A stretch of DNA of 7,534 nucleotides. It comes from Methylacidiphilaceae bacterium (GTDB lineage Bacteria > Verrucomicrobiota > Verrucomicrobiia > Methylacidiphilales > Methylacidiphilaceae). The translations under genes were made by a program, and so were the position numbers. The stretch is from positions 1-7,534 of the forward strand of contig JAQUAR010000062.1 in the NCBI GenBank assembly GCA_028687155.1, read 5' to 3'. The notes under the pieces are model-generated. The model was not told the origin of the DNA. It did not search any database and saw only the letters and a list, made by a program, of their open reading frames with translations. This document shows positions 5,108-7,534 of the stretch, piece by piece. Within the stretch, counting starts at the first letter, position 1; every line of letters starts with the position of its first letter.

Positions 5108-6082
5108 ATGGCTAAGATCACTTATCGCCAAGCCCTCAATCAGGCTATGGCCGAGGAGATGGAACGGGATTCCTCTGTCTTCCTGATTGGGGAAGAGGTT
5201 GCGGAATACCAAGGCGCCTTCAAGGTTTCTCAAGGACTCCTCCAGCGCTTCGGCGCGAAGCGGGTTGTCGACACGCCCATCAGCGAAGCCGCCTTTTCGG
5301 GCCTTGCCGTGGGTGCGGCTCTTTACGGCTTGCGCCCCATCGTCGAGTTCATGAATTGGAGCTTCTCTTTCGTCGCTTTCGACCAGTTGATCAACAACGT
5401 CGGGTCGCTTCGGTTCATGTCGGGGGGGCAGTTCGACCTTCCGATGGTCTTCCGCGGACCGAGCGGAGGCGGAACGCAGATCGGCGCGACACATTCTCAC
5501 TGCCCGGAAAGCTGGTTCGCCGGGGTCCCCGCCCTTACGGTGGTGAGCCCCGCATTTCCGGAGGATGCCAAGGGACTCCTCAAAAGCTCCATCCGCTCCA
5601 ACAACCCGGTCTTCTTCTTCGAGGGCGAGTGGCTTTACGGGTTGGAAGGCGAAGTGCCGGATGCGGAATTTCTCACTCCGATCGGGGAAGCAAGGATCTG
5701 TAGAGAAGGCGCCGACCTGACTATCGTGAGCGCCGGCTATTCCACGCATACGGCCCTCTCCGCGGCGGAAGCACTCTCCGCGAGCGGGAAGGAAGCGGAT
5801 CTCATCGATCTTAGAACGATCAAACCCTACGACTTCGATCGGATCGCGCAATCGGTCCAAAAGACCAACCGCCTCCTGATCGTCGAAGAGAACAAGCCTT
5901 TCGCCGGCTGGGGCGCCCAGATTGCCTACGACGTCCAACGCCGGCTCTTCGACTGGCTCGACGCCCCGATCCTCCGGGTGACTGGGCTGGATATCCCTCA
6001 GCCCTACAACGGCAAGCTCGAGGCGCAGGTTCTTCCGAATGTCGAACGGATTCTTGCCGCAGCGCACCAGCTTCTCGCGTAA
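5108..6082 (+). CDS. pdhB: Pyruvate dehydrogenase E1 component, beta subunit
   Basis: The 324-residue transketolase-like E1 beta subunit that pairs with PdhA. Landmarks: MAKITYRQALNQAMAEEMER (1-20), FLIGEEVAEYQGAFKVSQGL (25-44), RVVDTPISEAAFSGLAVGAA (52-71) with the ThDP-activating Glu60, EFMNWSFSFVAFDQLIN (80-96), a His-rich active-site loop GATHSHCPESWFAG (126-139) with His129 at the usual catalytic histidine position, PVFFFEGEWLYG (167-178), and the C-terminal domain DLIDLRTIKPYD (231-242) to VEENKPFAGWG (259-269). It ends with IPQPYNGKLEAQVLP, the expected C-terminal region. Length is typical (about 325). There is no clear Shine-Dalgarno before ATG 5108, and only 8 nt separate it from the pdhA stop, so translational coupling is likely and suits a 1:1 subunit ratio. 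nth follows within about 23 nt. Confidence 0.94.
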   Translation: MAKITYRQALNQAMAEEMERDSSVFLIGEEVAEYQGAFKVSQGLLQRFGAKRVVDTPISEAAFSGLAVGAALYGLRPIVEFMNWSFSFVAFDQLINNVGSLRFMSGGQFDLPMVFRGPSGGGTQIGATHSHCPESWFAGVPALTVVSPAFPEDAKGLLKSSIRSNNPVFFFEGEWLYGLEGEVPDAEFLTPIGEARICREGADLTIVSAGYSTHTALSAAEALSASGKEADLIDLRTIKPYDFDRIAQSVQKTNRLLIVEENKPFAGWGAQIAYDVQRRLFDWLDAPILRVTGLDIPQPYNGKLEAQVLPNVERILAAAHQLLA

Positions 6083-6105
6083 GCGGCGTGGAGCTGAGTT
6101 CCGGG

Positions 6106-6777
6106 ATGGAATCGAGCGAAGCAAGGCGCAAACGGGTCGTGGAGATCCTCCGGATTCTCCGCGAGCTCTATCCTCATGCCAAGCTCGCCCTCGCTTTCTC
6201 CAACCCTCTGGAGCTCTTGATCGCCCTCATCCTGGCCGCCCAAGCCAGGGACGAACTCGTCAATTCGGTCACGTCCACGCTCTTTTCCCAATACCGCCGC
6301 GCGGCGGACTGGGTAGCCATTCCCGAGGAGCAGCTCCAGAATGAACTGCAGAAGATTAACTTCTACCGGAACAAGACACGTGCCATCCAGAAAGCATGTC
6401 GAGCCCTGCTGGATCGGTTCGGGGGAAAGGTTCCGGATCGACTCGACGACCTTCTCTCCCTCCCGGGAGTAGGCCGCAAGACGGCGAACATCGTCCTCGG
6501 CAACGCCTTCGGTCAATCCGCGATCGGCGTCGATACTCATGTCGGCCGTGTCTCGGGAAGGCTTGGCCTCACGGCCCAAACCGATCCCGACAAGATCGAA
6601 GCCGATCTCCTGGTACTAGTGCCTGAGCCGGATCGGGTCTCCTTTTGCCACCTTTTGCAGGCACATGGCCGGGCCGTCTGCACCGCCCGCAATCCCGGCT
6701 GCGCCGGATGCAACCTGCGGGATCTCTGTCCTTACCCGACCCGCTCCTCGCCTTCGCCTCCAACCAGCGGAATCTAG
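6106..6777 (+). CDS. nth: Endonuclease III (bifunctional DNA glycosylase/AP lyase)
   Basis: The 223-residue base-excision-repair enzyme removes oxidised pyrimidines and cleaves the abasic site by beta-elimination. It has the helix-hairpin-helix LPGVGRKTANIVLGNAFG (119-136) with catalytic Lys125, and GVDTHVGRVSGRLGL (141-155) with catalytic Asp143. The C-terminal [4Fe-4S] motif C-X6-C-X2-C-X5-C is formed by Cys192, Cys199, Cys202 and Cys208. The DNA-intercalating segment reads LILAAQARDELVN (41-53), a variant of the usual LSAQ-TD motif that keeps the Gln. ATG 6106 is preferred, with GGAG about 12 nt upstream. An in-frame GTG at 6088, 5 nt after pdhB, would add 6 residues. E. coli Nth is 211 aa, so the size is normal. 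It follows pdhB closely and is probably at the end of that transcript, with no functional link expected. It converges with tyrS. Confidence 0.94.
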   Translation: MESSEARRKRVVEILRILRELYPHAKLALAFSNPLELLIALILAAQARDELVNSVTSTLFSQYRRAADWVAIPEEQLQNELQKINFYRNKTRAIQKACRALLDRFGGKVPDRLDDLLSLPGVGRKTANIVLGNAFGQSAIGVDTHVGRVSGRLGLTAQTDPDKIEADLLVLVPEPDRVSFCHLLQAHGRAVCTARNPGCAGCNLRDLCPYPTRSSPSPPTSGI

Positions 6778-6835
6778 CCTGCATATCTCACGGGAAAGCC
6801 GGACAGTTCCCAAGGCTTACGGCAACCGCGGGAAT
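6778..6835. other. Convergent nth-tyrS gap with short interleaved inverted repeats
   Basis: The 58-bp gap holds GGGAA/TTCCC (6792-6796 with 6807-6811) and AGCC/GGCT (6797-6800 with 6814-6817). The two stems interleave, so they would form either an H-type pseudoknot or alternative hairpins. There is no T tract on either strand. It may act as a weak bidirectional stop signal, but it is not a convincing intrinsic terminator. Confidence 0.25.
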
Positions 6836-7534
6836 TTATGGCCGCTTGGGCTTCAGTCGCGCAAAAATCCGTCTGCCGCAGCGGAGCAGGGGATGAGCCG
6901 CAAAGCGGACTGTGGAGCGAGGATCGCTGACGCGAAGCCCATCGACGAGCACCGCGCCCTGGGTCACGAGTCGCCTCCCTTCCGACTTGCTCGGCACCGC
7001 TCCAATCAAGAGGAGAATTTCAAGAATCGGCATCTCCTGGCCCGGGAGATCGAACTCCGGGATCTCCTCCGGCACTTCCCGATGGGAGAAGACCCGCTCA
7101 AAGGTCATGCGCGCCTTCTCGGCCTGCTCTTCCCCATGCAAGCGGGCGACCAGCCACTCGGCCAGCTTCTTCTTCGCCTCCATCGGATGAGCGTCGGAGG
7201 GGACAAGATTTCCCAGCAAGATGGGGTACCATTTACCCATGAGCTCATCAGAGATGCTCATCGTCTTGCCGAAGATCTCTGCGGGGGATTCGGCGACACC
7301 GATTGCGTTGCCCAGCGACTTGCTCATCTTATTCTCGCCATCGACCCCTTCCAGTAGGGGAAGGGTCAGGACGACCTGGGGCGGCTGCTGGACCTGCTCC
7401 TGGAGATCGCGGCCAATCAGCATGTTGAAGAGCTGGTCGCTGCCGCCGATCTCCACGTCGGCGCGCACCATGACGGAATCCCATCCCTGGAGAAGGGGAT
7501 AGATGAGCTCGTGGAGCCCGATCGGCTCACCCTT
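6836..7534 (-). CDS. tyrS: Tyrosyl-tRNA synthetase, C-terminal part (5' end outside window)
   Basis: The frame is open from the right edge to TAA (6838-6836), giving 232 residues without the N-terminus. Class I synthetase features are clear. KGEPIGLHELIYPLLQGWDS at the edge and VMVRADVEIGGSDQLFNMLI match the tyrosine-binding and dimer region (the family has YPLLQGYD and ADVELGGTDQ). LPLLEGVDGENKMSKSLGN holds the KMSKS ATP-binding loop (7330-7316). The C-terminal part (about 7033-6857, EMPILEILLLIGAVPSKSEG then RRLVTQGAVLVDG) is an S4-type tRNA-binding domain. KMSKS rather than the KFGKT of E. coli TyrS places it with the TyrZ/TyrS2-type enzymes. About 45% of a roughly 400-residue protein, including HIGH, lies outside. 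It charges tRNA-Tyr in the cytoplasm. It converges with nth. Confidence 0.95.
   Translation of the reverse strand, partial: KGEPIGLHELIYPLLQGWDSVMVRADVEIGGSDQLFNMLIGRDLQEQVQQPPQVVLTLPLLEGVDGENKMSKSLGNAIGVAESPAEIFGKTMSISDELMGKWYPILLGNLVPSDAHPMEAKKKLAEWLVARLHGEEQAEKARMTFERVFSHREVPEEIPEFDLPGQEMPILEILLLIGAVPSKSEGRRLVTQGAVLVDGLRVSDPRSTVRFAAHPLLRCGRRIFARLKPKRP

Noticed and set aside
5096..6124. 342-codon minus-strand ORF opposite pdhB
   Set aside because: It is exactly antisense to a well-conserved pdhB. Its Arg/Glu/Gly-rich translation shows no family motif.
1..7534. CRISPR array, insertion sequence, prophage, toxin-antitoxin or other unusual multi-gene system
   Set aside because: No regularly spaced repeats, transposase, integrase, attachment-like repeats or toxin/antitoxin-like pairs were seen. 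All but two small genes have an identifiable housekeeping or envelope family.

Overview
This window reads as a gene-dense, GC-rich (roughly 60% by eye) chromosomal segment of a Gram-negative bacterium. The genes are core metabolic, translation, repair and envelope genes. There is no mobile element, CRISPR array, RNA gene or defence island in it. The mix of a Kdo hydroxylase (an outer-membrane LPS enzyme), a bactofilin, alpha2beta2-type pyruvate dehydrogenase E1 subunits and a KMSKS-type TyrRS would suit the Verrucomicrobiota/PVC group. My best guess is a GC-rich relative of the acidophilic methanotroph lineage (Methylacidimicrobium-like). That is inferred from overall resemblance, not from a search.

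Layout, left to right. (1) The plus-strand block 1-1374 holds the C-terminus of ribosomal protein L28 (rpmB), a 67-aa conserved-looking small protein of unknown function with a strong ribosome binding site, and a complete Fe(II)/2-oxoglutarate-type Kdo hydroxylase. (2) A bactofilin on the minus strand (1451-2218) converges on the Kdo hydroxylase. (3) A 103-aa Dabb-like protein (2227-2538, plus) diverges from the bactofilin with only 8 bp between the chosen start codons. It meets a class III aminotransferase (2542-3906, minus) tail to tail with 3 bp between stops. (4) The aminotransferase diverges from a pdhA-pdhB-nth block (4041-6777, plus) encoding pyruvate dehydrogenase E1 alpha, E1 beta and endonuclease III. 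(5) The 3' two thirds or so of tyrosyl-tRNA synthetase (minus, 6836 to the right edge) converges on nth. No gene-free stretch exceeds 300 bases. The longest is the 134-bp gap between the aminotransferase and pdhA.

Two themes link the genes. One is the cell envelope: the Kdo hydroxylase makes the inner LPS core sugar Ko, and the bactofilin is a cytoskeletal or cell-wall scaffold. The other is central carbon metabolism: the PDH E1 heterotetramer, whose E2 and E3 partners are not encoded in this window. I see no previously undescribed multi-gene system. The observations most worth a second look are the Kdo hydroxylase and its possible link to acid stability, an A9 homopolymer early in the bactofilin coding strand, a four-cysteine insert in the aminotransferase, a Glu in place of the usual metal-binding Asp in PdhA, and the very compact divergent and convergent gene junctions.
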